A DNA stretch of 41,281 nt from Anaerolineae bacterium (GTDB taxonomy: Bacteria > Chloroflexota > Anaerolineae > Aggregatilineales > UBA2796), in assembly GCA_019637555.1 (NCBI GenBank), contig JAHBVK010000053.1:1-41281 (forward strand). The letters run 5' to 3'. The notes under the pieces were generated by a model. That model had not been told where the DNA came from. It saw only the letters and a program-made list of their open reading frames with translations, and did no database searches. Both the position numbers and the translations under genes were made by a program. Below are positions 17,890 through 26,176 of this stretch, piece by piece. How positions within the stretch are numbered: the stretch's first letter is position 1; each line of letters begins with the position of its first letter.

Positions 17890-19437
17890 CTATTTCTCTC
17901 CCCTTGCTGTTACCCGTTCCCGCAGTTCGCGCTTGAGGATTTTGCCCGCCGCTGAGATCGGCAGCGCATCAATGAACTCCACCGACTGCGGCACTTTGAA
18001 ACGCGCCAACCGCGTACGCAGAAAGTCGATCAAGTCATCGGCGCTGGCGCTAGTTCCAGCTTTCAGCACCACGAACGCCTTGCCTACCTCGCCCCATGTC
18101 GGTTCCGGTACGCCGATCACCGCGCACATGTGGACGCTCGGATGGCGGTACAGCGCCTGCTCGACCTCCGCCGGATAAACGTTCTCGCCGCCGCTGATGT
18201 ACATATCCTTGACCCGATCCACGATGAAGAAGTAGCCCTCCTCATCGCGCCGAGCTAGGTCGCCCGTGTGGAACCAGCCTTGCGCGTCGATAGCAGTGGC
18301 GCTTGCTTCGGCATTTTGGAAGTAGCCGGAGAACATCGATCCTGCTTTGAGAATCAACTCACCCACCGCGTTATCGGGCAGCGGCTGATTGTGCTCATCC
18401 ACGATTCGCGCATCCACGAAGAAGTTCGGTCTGCCGATGCTGCCCGCCTTGCGGATCGCATCTTCCGCTGCCAGCGCGAAGATACCCGGACCGAACTCGG
18501 TCATGCCGAATCCCTGCTTGAAGCGCACGCCCTTTTCGGCGCTGAACTTCTCCACTAAAGCGATGGGCAGTGGTGCGCCGCCGCTGGTGCAGAAGCGCAG
18601 ATTGCTGAGATCGGCGCTGTCCCAATTCGGCGCGGTGGTCAACATCTGGTACATCGTCGGCACGCCCGCGAAGATCGTGGCGCGGTACTGTTGCAGCAGA
18701 TTGAGCACCTGCCCGGCATCGAAGCGGCGGATCAGCACCGTTGTACCGCCAAAGATCATCAGCGGCATGGTGTAGACCAGCAGCCCGCCAGCATGGAACA
18801 TCGGGAATACGTTGACCGTGACATCACCGTGCTGCACATCGTGGATGACCGTGTTCAGGGTGTTCCATGCGATCATGCGGTGGCTGATCATGGCAGCTTT
18901 GGGTAAGCCTGTCGTACCGCCCGTGAACAACATGCAGGCGGTATCTTCCGCCTCCACATTCTCCGTCGTCACCGGATCGGCGGGTGCGCTCTGTAGCGTC
19001 GCCTCGAACTGCCGGCTGCCTGCTACGCTCGATCCTTCGATGTGCAGCAGCTTCAACGGCGCGAGGTACGAGGCGGTGATCTCTGCCACCTTATCGCCCA
19101 CTTCCTGCGAGAAGATCAAGGCTTTGGGCGTGGTCTGCTCGATCAACGCCAACAGTTCGCGCCAATGTAAACGCCAGTTGAAACAGGTTAGGATCGCACC
19201 GAGCTTGCCACAGGCGAAGAAGGCATCGAGGTATTGCACGCCGTCGAAGCCGACGATTCCGACGCGATCCCCTTTGCGGACCCCAACCTGATCGCGCAGC
19301 CAGTTCGCCAGACGGTTGGCGCGTTCGTTCAACTGCGCGTAGGTAAATAGTTGATGCGGCACTTTGCCCGCGTCCACCACCGCCAGTTGATCGGGGCTGT
19401 AGAGCGCCCTGCGTCCGGCAATATCGGCAACGTACAT
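17890..19437 (-). CDS. AMP-forming acyl-CoA synthetase (second ligase)
   Basis: 516 residues. It activates a carboxylic acid with ATP and CoA. Seen: P-loop LFTGGTTGLPKAAM, the GFGMTE core motif, GWFHTGDLARRDEEGYFFIVDRVKD hinge, SGGENVYPAEVE and the catalytic Lys of AAGKILKRELR. I start at ATG 19437, 8 bases after the hydrolase stop: the longer frame to 19722 gives 95 residues of Arg-rich sequence lying antisense to nothing familial and overlapping the hydrolase. The Ala in place of Gly after PK in the P-loop motif is a small deviation. Medium-chain or aromatic acids are possible substrates. Confidence 0.92.
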   Translation of the reverse strand: MYVADIAGRRALYSPDQLAVVDAGKVPHQLFTYAQLNERANRLANWLRDQVGVRKGDRVGIVGFDGVQYLDAFFACGKLGAILTCFNWRLHWRELLALIEQTTPKALIFSQEVGDKVAEITASYLAPLKLLHIEGSSVAGSRQFEATLQSAPADPVTTENVEAEDTACMLFTGGTTGLPKAAMISHRMIAWNTLNTVIHDVQHGDVTVNVFPMFHAGGLLVYTMPLMIFGGTTVLIRRFDAGQVLNLLQQYRATIFAGVPTMYQMLTTAPNWDSADLSNLRFCTSGGAPLPIALVEKFSAEKGVRFKQGFGMTEFGPGIFALAAEDAIRKAGSIGRPNFFVDARIVDEHNQPLPDNAVGELILKAGSMFSGYFQNAEASATAIDAQGWFHTGDLARRDEEGYFFIVDRVKDMYISGGENVYPAEVEQALYRHPSVHMCAVIGVPEPTWGEVGKAFVVLKAGTSASADDLIDFLRTRLARFKVPQSVEFIDALPISAAGKILKRELRERVTARGEK

Positions 19438-19445
19438 GGTTACGG

Positions 19446-20510
19446 TTAGCCCTGTCCTTGAATCAGCTTGTGGAAAGCGGCGTTGAACTCGGCGGGACGC
19501 TCGATGAAGGGCGAGTGACCGGTATCCGGCAGTTCTAGCTCTAGATAGTTGCCGCCCGCCGCCTTGTACTTCTCCAAGTACGCCCGGATCTGGCTGACCA
19601 TTGGCTGCGGCGGATGCACTTCCGCGCCGGGCCAGCCGGGGATCGCGCCGAGCGAACCCAAGAATCCGACATCGAACAGCGATGTATCGCTGATGATCTG
19701 ATCGTCCTTGCCGTGAACCCACAGGATCGTCGGCTTGGGGTTGATCTTGAACAGACGGCTGACATCACCGATGTACTTGGGTGAGAGCGCGTTGGCGGGA
19801 CCCCATACACCCGGCGCGACGTTGGGCCAGTTGGTCGAAGGCGTCAGATCGCCCGGATATTCCTTATTGCCAATGTGCTCGGACATCACTGAGGAGAGCA
19901 GTTCTTCCTCGCGTGTCGCTTTGAACGGTGGTTTCCAGTAAAAGCCATTGAGCACGTTGCGCGGCGACACTGGACTATCGGTACTGCGATCTCCCTCGCC
20001 CATGCGTTTGGCAAATTCGGGGTTGACCACGCCGCCGCCCGATCCCGCGAAATCGGCATAAGTGGGTGTGCCGTCTACATCTTTGGTGCCGCCGAAGCCG
20101 TAGGGTGATCCCGGCGCTGCCAGCGTTGCTGTGAGGACGCGCTGCGGATAGTCCATCAAAAACTGCCACATTACCGAGCCACCGAGCGAATGAGCGATGA
20201 AGTGTGCTTGCTCAATCCCTAACTTCTCCATCAGCGCCGCCAGATCGTCGGAAATATCCGCTAATCCGCGTGTGGCGTCGATCTTGGCGCTGCGATCCGC
20301 GTCACCGTAACCACGTAGATCGGGCGCTACACCGCGAAAGCCGACGGGTAGCGCCAGCATCATCTCTTCCCAGAACGTGGCGGAACTGGCGTTGCCGTGA
20401 ACAAAGATCACGGGGATGGCGTCAGGGAAGCCACTGGTTAAAACGCGAGTGGTGATGCGCGGCGTGGTGACGGTTTCCACCATGATTCCCGGCAGCGTTG
20501 GGATAGGCAT
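19446..20510 (-). CDS. Alpha/beta hydrolase
   Basis: 354 residues. Seen: oxyanion segment VIFVHGNASSATFW, nucleophile elbow AHSLGGS, the acid in VHGKDDQII and the catalytic His in PDTGHSPFIERP, a full Ser-Asp-His triad. A long cap insertion of about 110 residues (from about 145) sits between elbow and acid. Start ATG 20510 has AAGGAG 10 bases upstream and lies 4 bases after the first ligase stop. Position between two acyl-CoA ligases suggests an ester, lactone or thioester substrate that frees the acid to be activated; this is inference. There is no signal peptide, so it acts in the cytoplasm. Confidence 0.9.
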   Translation of the reverse strand: MPIPTLPGIMVETVTTPRITTRVLTSGFPDAIPVIFVHGNASSATFWEEMMLALPVGFRGVAPDLRGYGDADRSAKIDATRGLADISDDLAALMEKLGIEQAHFIAHSLGGSVMWQFLMDYPQRVLTATLAAPGSPYGFGGTKDVDGTPTYADFAGSGGGVVNPEFAKRMGEGDRSTDSPVSPRNVLNGFYWKPPFKATREEELLSSVMSEHIGNKEYPGDLTPSTNWPNVAPGVWGPANALSPKYIGDVSRLFKINPKPTILWVHGKDDQIISDTSLFDVGFLGSLGAIPGWPGAEVHPPQPMVSQIRAYLEKYKAAGGNYLELELPDTGHSPFIERPAEFNAAFHKLIQGQG

Positions 20511-20514
20511 AAGG

Positions 20515-22074
20515 TTAATGCTCCTTGATGAACAGTTGCCGCAGATCACGCTTCAACACTTTTCCGGCAGCGTTGCGCGGCAGCACTTCGATAAAAGCCA
20601 CCTGTTTGGGTGTTTTGAACTTCGCTAACTTATCTTTGCAAAACTGCTGAACCTGCTCGACGGTCAGCGTCTGATCGCTGTGCAGCACCACCACCGCCAA
20701 GCCCGACTCGCCCCAGCGTTCGTCCGGTACACCGATCACGGCGACATCAGCGACCTGCGGCATCTGGAACAGCACTTGCTCCACTTCGGCGGGGTAGACG
20801 TTTTCGCCGCCGCTGATGTACATATCCTTGTAGCGATCCACCACGTAAATGCAGCCTTCGTCATCGACGGTTCCCGCATCGCCGGAGTGAAGCCAGCGAT
20901 TGCCGAACTCATCAACGGTGAAGCTGTCGCGGTTGGCGTCAGGGCGATTCCAGTAGCCCGGTGTGATGTTCGGTCCGCCGATGCACACCTCCCCGATCTC
21001 CCCGACTGCGACATCGTGAAACTGATCATCGACAACGCGCACGCGGGTATGCAGCAGCGGCTTGCCCACCGACAGTGGCTTTTCCAGCGCACGGCGTTTG
21101 TCGCTCAGGAAGACTGTCGGGCTGGTTTCGGTCATGCCGAATCCGGTCTGGATCACGATCCCGCGTTCGGCGTACCGCTGCAGCACCGCGACGGGCATCG
21201 GTGCACCGCCGCAGCCCCATGATTGGATGTGGCTCAGATCACTGCGATCAAAATCAGGATGCTGACTAAGGAACAGGTAGTTGGCGGGTACACCGAAGAA
21301 GTGCGTTACGCCAAGCTGCGGATCGGTCAGCGTTCGCAGCGTCAGTTCTGGCTCGAACTGCCGCGCGATGATGCTTGTCCCGCCCAGATGAAAGGTCGGG
21401 TTGGCGTAGAGATTCAAGCCACCCGTGTGGAACGTCGGCAGCACAGCGTAAAAGACGCTGTTGCAGTTCAAACCGGATGGGATGCTGATGTTGGTGGCAT
21501 TCCAGAAGGTCATGCCATGCGTGATCAAAACCCCTTTCGGTGTTCCCGTCGTGCCCGCCGTATACATGATCGTCATCGGGGTGTCATGCGTGGTCTGCGG
21601 ATCCATGATCACGCGTTCGCTGGTGCTGTTAATCGCCTGCTCGAAAATCGGTGCATCGTCACTGCCGCCTAGATGCGTGTCAATACGCAGTCTACCTTTA
21701 GCGGATGATCCTTCGACCAGCGCCGGAATGCGATCCTCAAATTCCGTGTCGTAGACAATGCCCTTCGCGCCGGAATCGTTGAGGATGAACAGCAGTTCCG
21801 GTACTGCCAGACGCCAGTTCAGCGGCAGCATCAGCGTACCCAATTTGATGCAAGCGAACTGGAACTCGAAGTATTCGCTGGAATTCTTCGCCAGTATCGC
21901 CAGCCGATCTCCGGCTTGCACAGCCCACGCCGATCTGAGGTATGCCGCTAACCGCGCCGCGCGATCATTGAACTCGCCGTAAGTGAAATTGCGTCCCGTC
22001 ATCTGATCGATGATGGCGACCTTCTCCGGCGTGCGGTCAGCGTGGAAAGCGATCCAATCCGATGCGAGGATCAT
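20515..22074 (-). CDS. AMP-forming acyl-CoA synthetase (first ligase)
   Basis: 519 residues, class I adenylate-forming enzyme. Seen: P-loop MYTAGTTGTPKGVLITH, GFGMTETSP, the hinge region NRWLHSGDAGTVDDEGCIYVVDRYKD, SGGENVYPAEVE and the catalytic Lys of AAGKVLKRDLR. It begins 2 bases after the KAS III-like gene ends. It is clearly a paralogue of the ligase at 17890 but the substrate-pocket region differs, so the two likely take different acids or act at different steps. Confidence 0.93.
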   Translation of the reverse strand: MILASDWIAFHADRTPEKVAIIDQMTGRNFTYGEFNDRAARLAAYLRSAWAVQAGDRLAILAKNSSEYFEFQFACIKLGTLMLPLNWRLAVPELLFILNDSGAKGIVYDTEFEDRIPALVEGSSAKGRLRIDTHLGGSDDAPIFEQAINSTSERVIMDPQTTHDTPMTIMYTAGTTGTPKGVLITHGMTFWNATNISIPSGLNCNSVFYAVLPTFHTGGLNLYANPTFHLGGTSIIARQFEPELTLRTLTDPQLGVTHFFGVPANYLFLSQHPDFDRSDLSHIQSWGCGGAPMPVAVLQRYAERGIVIQTGFGMTETSPTVFLSDKRRALEKPLSVGKPLLHTRVRVVDDQFHDVAVGEIGEVCIGGPNITPGYWNRPDANRDSFTVDEFGNRWLHSGDAGTVDDEGCIYVVDRYKDMYISGGENVYPAEVEQVLFQMPQVADVAVIGVPDERWGESGLAVVVLHSDQTLTVEQVQQFCKDKLAKFKTPKQVAFIEVLPRNAAGKVLKRDLRQLFIKEH

Positions 22075-22076
22075 GG

Positions 22077-23102
22077 TTACTGTTCACCCCAGCGCACACA
22101 TACGGCGCTCCATGTATAGCCCGTCCCTGCGCCCGCCAGCACGATCAAGTCCCCTGCTTTGATCTTGCCCTGCTGCAAACCGAGTTCCAGCGCCAACGCT
22201 TGATCGACGCTTTGCACATGCCCGTAATCTTCCAGATAAACCGACTGCTCCGGTTTGACACCGAGCGCGGCTAGAATTTCCAGATAAAAAGATCGTTTCA
22301 TGTGGACGAGTCCGACGAAGGCGATGTCTTGCATCGTGGCGTTACTTTTCTCCACCGCCTCACGGATCACGCGGACGAAGTTGGTCAGCGACGTTTCGCC
22401 CAAGCGATCCGCCATGTAATCGCCGTTGCGGACATCCAAGCGCCCGCGTACCTCCCCGATTACTTCGGCGTCACCACTGGGCACCGCTTCCGTCGTCAGC
22501 ATCACCGTTTCGCTCAGGCTGCCATCGGTCAGCGCCGACGCCCCCAAGATCACGTTTCTGGTCGCGCCGCGTTGCAGCAATAACGCCCCCGCACCTGCAC
22601 CGAAATTGAACATAAAGCGGGATCGCGCGTTCTGGAAGTTGATCAAATCGTTCTCGCGGCTGCCTGCCGCCAGCAGCGCATAGTGCAGTGCGGGATCGGC
22701 TTGCATCATACTGCGGGCGATATTCATAGCGATGGGAGCGCCCGCGCATAAGGCGTACATCTCGAAGGCGTAGGCGTTGACCGCGCCGACGTTGTGTTGA
22801 ATTTTGCCTGCCGCGTTCCAGACCACATGATCCTTGTGTTCGCTGCCGTGCGAGATCACCACGTTGATCTGATCCGGCGCGATGCCCGCCTGCTGGATGG
22901 CACGCTGCGCGGCGATGGTCGCCATTGCACTCACTGTGTCCTCGTCTCTGGCGACATGGCGCTGACGGATGCCCATCTTCTCGCGCAGAACTTCTTCGGG
23001 GATGCCCGTGCGTGCTACCAGATCGGCAGCGGTTTCGATCTGCGGCGGGAAGTAGGTGCCGATGCCGATAATGCCGACGGAAGCAAGACCTGAGTCAGTC
23101 AT
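22077..23102 (-). CDS. KAS III-like (FabH-related) condensing enzyme, atypical active site
   Basis: 341 residues, thiolase fold. FabH-type enzymes join an acyl-CoA to malonyl-ACP or transfer acyl groups. Seen: catalytic Cys119 in YALCAGAP; His267 in VHMKRS, where FabH has HQAN; and EDYGH295VQSVDQ, where FabH has YGN with the third catalytic Asn. The Cys and His are kept but Asn is replaced by His, so ordinary FabH chemistry is doubtful; acyl transfer or a different Claisen step is possible. The start ATG overlaps the stop of the response regulator upstream (ATGA), showing translational coupling. It opens the enzyme part of the operon. Confidence 0.88.
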   Translation of the reverse strand: MTDSGLASVGIIGIGTYFPPQIETAADLVARTGIPEEVLREKMGIRQRHVARDEDTVSAMATIAAQRAIQQAGIAPDQINVVISHGSEHKDHVVWNAAGKIQHNVGAVNAYAFEMYALCAGAPIAMNIARSMMQADPALHYALLAAGSRENDLINFQNARSRFMFNFGAGAGALLLQRGATRNVILGASALTDGSLSETVMLTTEAVPSGDAEVIGEVRGRLDVRNGDYMADRLGETSLTNFVRVIREAVEKSNATMQDIAFVGLVHMKRSFYLEILAALGVKPEQSVYLEDYGHVQSVDQALALELGLQQGKIKAGDLIVLAGAGTGYTWSAVCVRWGEQ

Positions 23103-23482
23103 AGCGCCTTGCCCACTTTCGCATTCACCGTCAGCACATTGTCGATCAGCCGCAGCAGGGCATCGGGTGCGAACGGTTTACGCAGCCACGCCGCGACTAC
23201 ATGCGGATTCTCCGTCGGCGTGCGTCCAGTCACGGCAATGATCGGCGGTGCAGCCTGATCTTGGGTTGCCAGCCCCCGTCGCAAGGTCGGCAGTATTTCC
23301 AAACCATCGACATCCGGCAAATCCAGATCGAGCAGGATCAGATCGGGGCGTTCGCTGCGGGCGATCTGCTGCGCTTCCGAGCCGAGTTCGGTGTGCCGCA
23401 CCGCGTATCCGGCGGCGGTCAGCGTGCGCTCGATCAGATGCGCGTGATCGCGGTTATCTTCTACCAACAGGATATAACTCAT
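23099..23482 (-). CDS. Single-domain response regulator (CheY-like)
   Basis: 127 residues, receiver domain only. Seen: acidic pair in LVEDN, phospho-Asp in LLLDLDLPD, the Thr of AVTG and Lys of RKPF, all intact. There is no DNA-binding or output domain, so it must act by protein contact or in a phosphorelay. It overlaps the KAS III-like gene by 4 bases and follows the histidine kinase gene by 98 bases, most of which is a family A repeat. Confidence 0.9.
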   Translation of the reverse strand: MSYILLVEDNRDHAHLIERTLTAAGYAVRHTELGSEAQQIARSERPDLILLDLDLPDVDGLEILPTLRRGLATQDQAAPPIIAVTGRTPTENPHVVAAWLRKPFAPDALLRLIDNVLTVNAKVGKAL

Positions 23483-23529
23483 CGAAATTCTTTAACTCTG
23501 ACCATCCTAGATTTATCTGCGTGAAACTA

Positions 23530-23624
23530 CCCTCACCCCCCAACCCCCTCTCCCGCAAGCGGTTAGAGGGGGAGTCAACATTAGCCCTTCTCCCGCCTGC
23601 GGGAGAGGGGTTGGGGTGAGGGGT
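23530..23624. repeat. Family A dispersed palindrome (double unit) entering a kinase gene
   Basis: Nearly the same double unit as at 13907-14003. Its right half lies inside the histidine kinase gene and encodes the last residues (PYPSPQPLSRRREKG) and the stop codon. Confidence 0.85.
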
Positions 23625-25086
23625 AAGGGTCACTCGCCTCCATCAAAGGCAGCGTGAAGGTGAACGTGCTGCCCTCGCCTACTTTGCTGCTGACGGTCAT
23701 CTCGCCGCCGTGCATCAGCGTCAACTGCTTGCTGATGTTCAGTCCTAAGCCGCTGCCGCCGTGCCGACCTGAATCCGCTTGCTGGAAACGCTCAAATAGA
23801 TTTGATAGCAAGTGTTCGGAGATGCCGATGCCTGTATCGATCACCGCGATGCGGACAACCTGATCATGCACCTCTGCCCGCAGCGTAATCGTGCCTTGCC
23901 GCGTGAACTTAGCCGCGTTTGCCAGTAGATTCAGCGTGATCTGACGCACCCGCACCGGATCAGCTTTGACGACTGGCAGCGTAGCGGGAAGTTCGGCGCG
24001 TAGTTCCACGGAATCGTGGCGCAGCAGCGCGGTGGTGGCGATCAACAGTTCTTCGAGGATTGGCTTCAGTTCTACGCCCGTCAGCCGCAGTTCGAGTTTG
24101 CCCGCCTCGATCCTGTTCAGATCGAGCACGTCATCGATCAGCCGCAGCAGGTGATTGGCGTTATCGAGCAGCACCTGAATATCTTTGCGATACAGTTCCG
24201 GCAGCGACTCGCCTTCATAGATGGCCGAATTGCCGAGCATTGAACTGGCGTAGCCGAGGATCACGTTCAGCGGTGTCCGCATCTCATGGCTCATGTTGGA
24301 GAGGAAGATCGTCTTTGCCTCGCTGAACTGCTCGGCACGCTGCTGCGCTGCCAGCAGCTTGCGTGCGGCAGCATCGCGTTCAGCGATCAGTTCGCGCAAC
24401 TGCTCGTTAGCGTCTTCCAATTCGGCGGTGCGGGCGGAGACCAGTTCTTCCAGATGATCCTGATGGCGGATCAGCTCCGCTTCTACGCGGCGGCGTTCGG
24501 TGATCTCCGCTTCGATCTGCGCCACGTAACGCGCGTTCGCCAGCGCCAGTCCAATCGTCTTGCCGATGGCGAGAAGTGTCTCGCGCTCTAGCGGCGTCAG
24601 TTCGTGCGTCTCCTGAAAGATCAGGTTGACCGCGCCGATTGCCGCTTGTTGGAACAATAGCGGGAAGGAAATACAGCCCGTTAAGCCCTGCTCCAGTAGC
24701 GCCGTCCGCACCCGTGACGACAGGTGAACATCGTGTTCCAGATCGTAAGTGGTGACCACATCTTTGCAGGTGACGGTGTATCCGGTGAGGCTGTCGTTAA
24801 GGGGTAAACGGCTGCCCGCTTCCAACGTCGCTTCGCTGAAGCCGCGCCACGCCATCAGGTGTAGTTCTTGCTCGGCTTCGCTGACGGAAAATAGGGCGAC
24901 GGAACTGACAGGGATGTATTCGATCAGCACATCGACCGCGCGTTCGGCAAGCGATTGCGGATCGAGGTGGCGGTAAACCGAGTCAGCGATGGCGTTGATC
25001 GTAGCGAGGGAGCGTGCGCGTGCCTCGATACCATCTTCATGTATCCACGCAGGGAAGGTGGAAGGAGGGATTGGACGGGATGCCAT
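23581..25086 (-). CDS. GAF-domain sensor histidine kinase
   Basis: 501 residues from ATG 25086 (a TTG lies one codon upstream). Seen: GAF domain (about 30-180) without membrane helices, so a cytoplasmic sensor; a coiled coil (about 190-260); HisKA with the phospho-His in NMSHEMRTPLN; and HATPase with N box NLLANAAKFT, DTGIGIS and GSGLGL. The natural end of the fold is FTFTLPL; the final 20 or so residues are read from a family A repeat. It is followed by the single-domain regulator and the KAS III operon, so it likely controls or senses that pathway. Signal unknown. Confidence 0.9.
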   Translation of the reverse strand: MASRPIPPSTFPAWIHEDGIEARARSLATINAIADSVYRHLDPQSLAERAVDVLIEYIPVSSVALFSVSEAEQELHLMAWRGFSEATLEAGSRLPLNDSLTGYTVTCKDVVTTYDLEHDVHLSSRVRTALLEQGLTGCISFPLLFQQAAIGAVNLIFQETHELTPLERETLLAIGKTIGLALANARYVAQIEAEITERRRVEAELIRHQDHLEELVSARTAELEDANEQLRELIAERDAAARKLLAAQQRAEQFSEAKTIFLSNMSHEMRTPLNVILGYASSMLGNSAIYEGESLPELYRKDIQVLLDNANHLLRLIDDVLDLNRIEAGKLELRLTGVELKPILEELLIATTALLRHDSVELRAELPATLPVVKADPVRVRQITLNLLANAAKFTRQGTITLRAEVHDQVVRIAVIDTGIGISEHLLSNLFERFQQADSGRHGGSGLGLNISKQLTLMHGGEMTVSSKVGEGSTFTFTLPLMEASDPYPSPQPLSRRREKG

Positions 25087-25225
25087 CAAAAAAGACTCGA
25101 AAATTCTCTAAACAAGCAAAATTTCTTCTAACAACTCCTGATTATAGTGGCGCAATGTTGCAGAAATATTTGAAGATTGTTGCAACATTTGGTTATTCCT
25201 TGAAGGTAGTTCATCCCCGTTAACT

Positions 25226-25305
25226 GGGTGGGTTAGAAACCCACCCCTACAGCAGCGTCAGTATCAAAATGACTATCTCGTAGGGGTAGGTTTGGAAACC
25301 TACCC
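25226..25305. repeat. Family C composite palindrome pair, copy 1
   Basis: Hairpin GGGTGGGTT-aga-AACCCACCC (25226-25246) and hairpin GGGTAGGTTT-gg-AAACCTACCC (25284-25305), joined by CTAC...GTAG ends around a 33-base spacer. The same pair, inverted and with a different spacer, is at 38272-38359. It lies in the 242-base gap between the kinase and the OmpR-type regulator, where I see no gene. Confidence 0.85.
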
Positions 25306-25328
25306 TCTGACACTGTGATCACCTGCCC

Positions 25329-26021
25329 TCACGAGCGCAGCCGATAACCGACGCCGCGCACCGTCTCGATCAGATCGTCGTGAGGTTCCAGCTTGCGCCG
25401 CAGCCGATGGATCACGTAATCGACGGAGCGATCCTGCGTTTCGTAGGCATCCTTCCACACCTGATCGAGCAGCATCTCACGCTCGAACACGCGTCCGGGC
25501 TGGCTCAGGAACAGCACCAACAGATCGAACTCAAGGCGGCTCAAATCCAGCGTGCGATCTTCCAGCGTGGCGTCATGAGTTTCGATGTTGAGTGTTAGTT
25601 GGTGATGGCGCAGTGAAGTTGAAGATGGGATCGGCTGAGGCTGGAACTGCTGACGCAGAAGCTCTGTGCGGCGCAGCATCGCCCGCACACGTGCCAACAG
25701 TTCGCGCATACTGAAAGGCTTGACCAGATAATCATCCGCGCCGACTTCCAAGCCGACCACGCGATCAATCTCGTCGCTGCGTCCGGTGAGCATCAGCACA
25801 GGCGTCGCCGATCCGCGTCGAATCTGCTTGAGCACTTCTAAGCCGTCAAGTTCCGGCAGATTCCAATCAAGGATCACGAGATCGGGCGTTAGTGATGTAT
25901 GCAGAGCCAGTGCCGTGCGTCCATTATCGGCAAGCAGCACTTCAAAGTTGGCGGCTCGTAATTCGCGCTCTATCCAACTCGCTAGATCGGGGGCGTCTTC
26001 CACAATCAGAATTTTCGGCAT
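25329..26021 (-). CDS. OmpR/PhoB-family response regulator
   Basis: 230 residues. Receiver (1-115) with acidic pair in VEDAPD, phospho-Asp in LVILDWNLPE, Thr in MLTGR and Lys in VKPFS; winged-helix DNA-binding domain (about 130-228) with SRLEFDLLVLFLSQPGRVFERE and RSVDYVIHRLRRKL. It is upstream of the GAF kinase on the same strand, separated by 242 bases with family C repeats, so it may be the DNA-binding partner of that kinase, beside the single-domain regulator. PhoU-like gene is upstream, which would also fit a phosphate-related regulator. Confidence 0.92.
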   Translation of the reverse strand: MPKILIVEDAPDLASWIERELRAANFEVLLADNGRTALALHTSLTPDLVILDWNLPELDGLEVLKQIRRGSATPVLMLTGRSDEIDRVVGLEVGADDYLVKPFSMRELLARVRAMLRRTELLRQQFQPQPIPSSTSLRHHQLTLNIETHDATLEDRTLDLSRLEFDLLVLFLSQPGRVFEREMLLDQVWKDAYETQDRSVDYVIHRLRRKLEPHDDLIETVRGVGYRLRS

Positions 26022-26176
26022 CGTCCTGAACGAACACGCGACTAACGGATGCTATCCAGTTTACCATGTCCTCCCATAGATCGATCTGTGGAAGCAATTT
26101 AGCCCCCTCTAGCCCATCGGTGTCGATGTAATCACCGCTACCCACACCGCTGAGGAGAGGGGATGCAACGTAGGGA

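Noticed and set aside
19438..19722. 95-residue N-terminal extension of the second ligase
   Set aside because: It is Arg-rich, overlaps the hydrolase gene in another frame, and the ligase fold starts at ATG 19437 right after the hydrolase stop.
22077..25086. OleABCD olefin synthesis cluster
   Set aside because: A condensing enzyme, ligase and alpha/beta hydrolase are present, but there is no OleD-type reductase, there are two ligases plus MaoC and an importer, and the condensing enzyme motifs are not those I recall for OleA.
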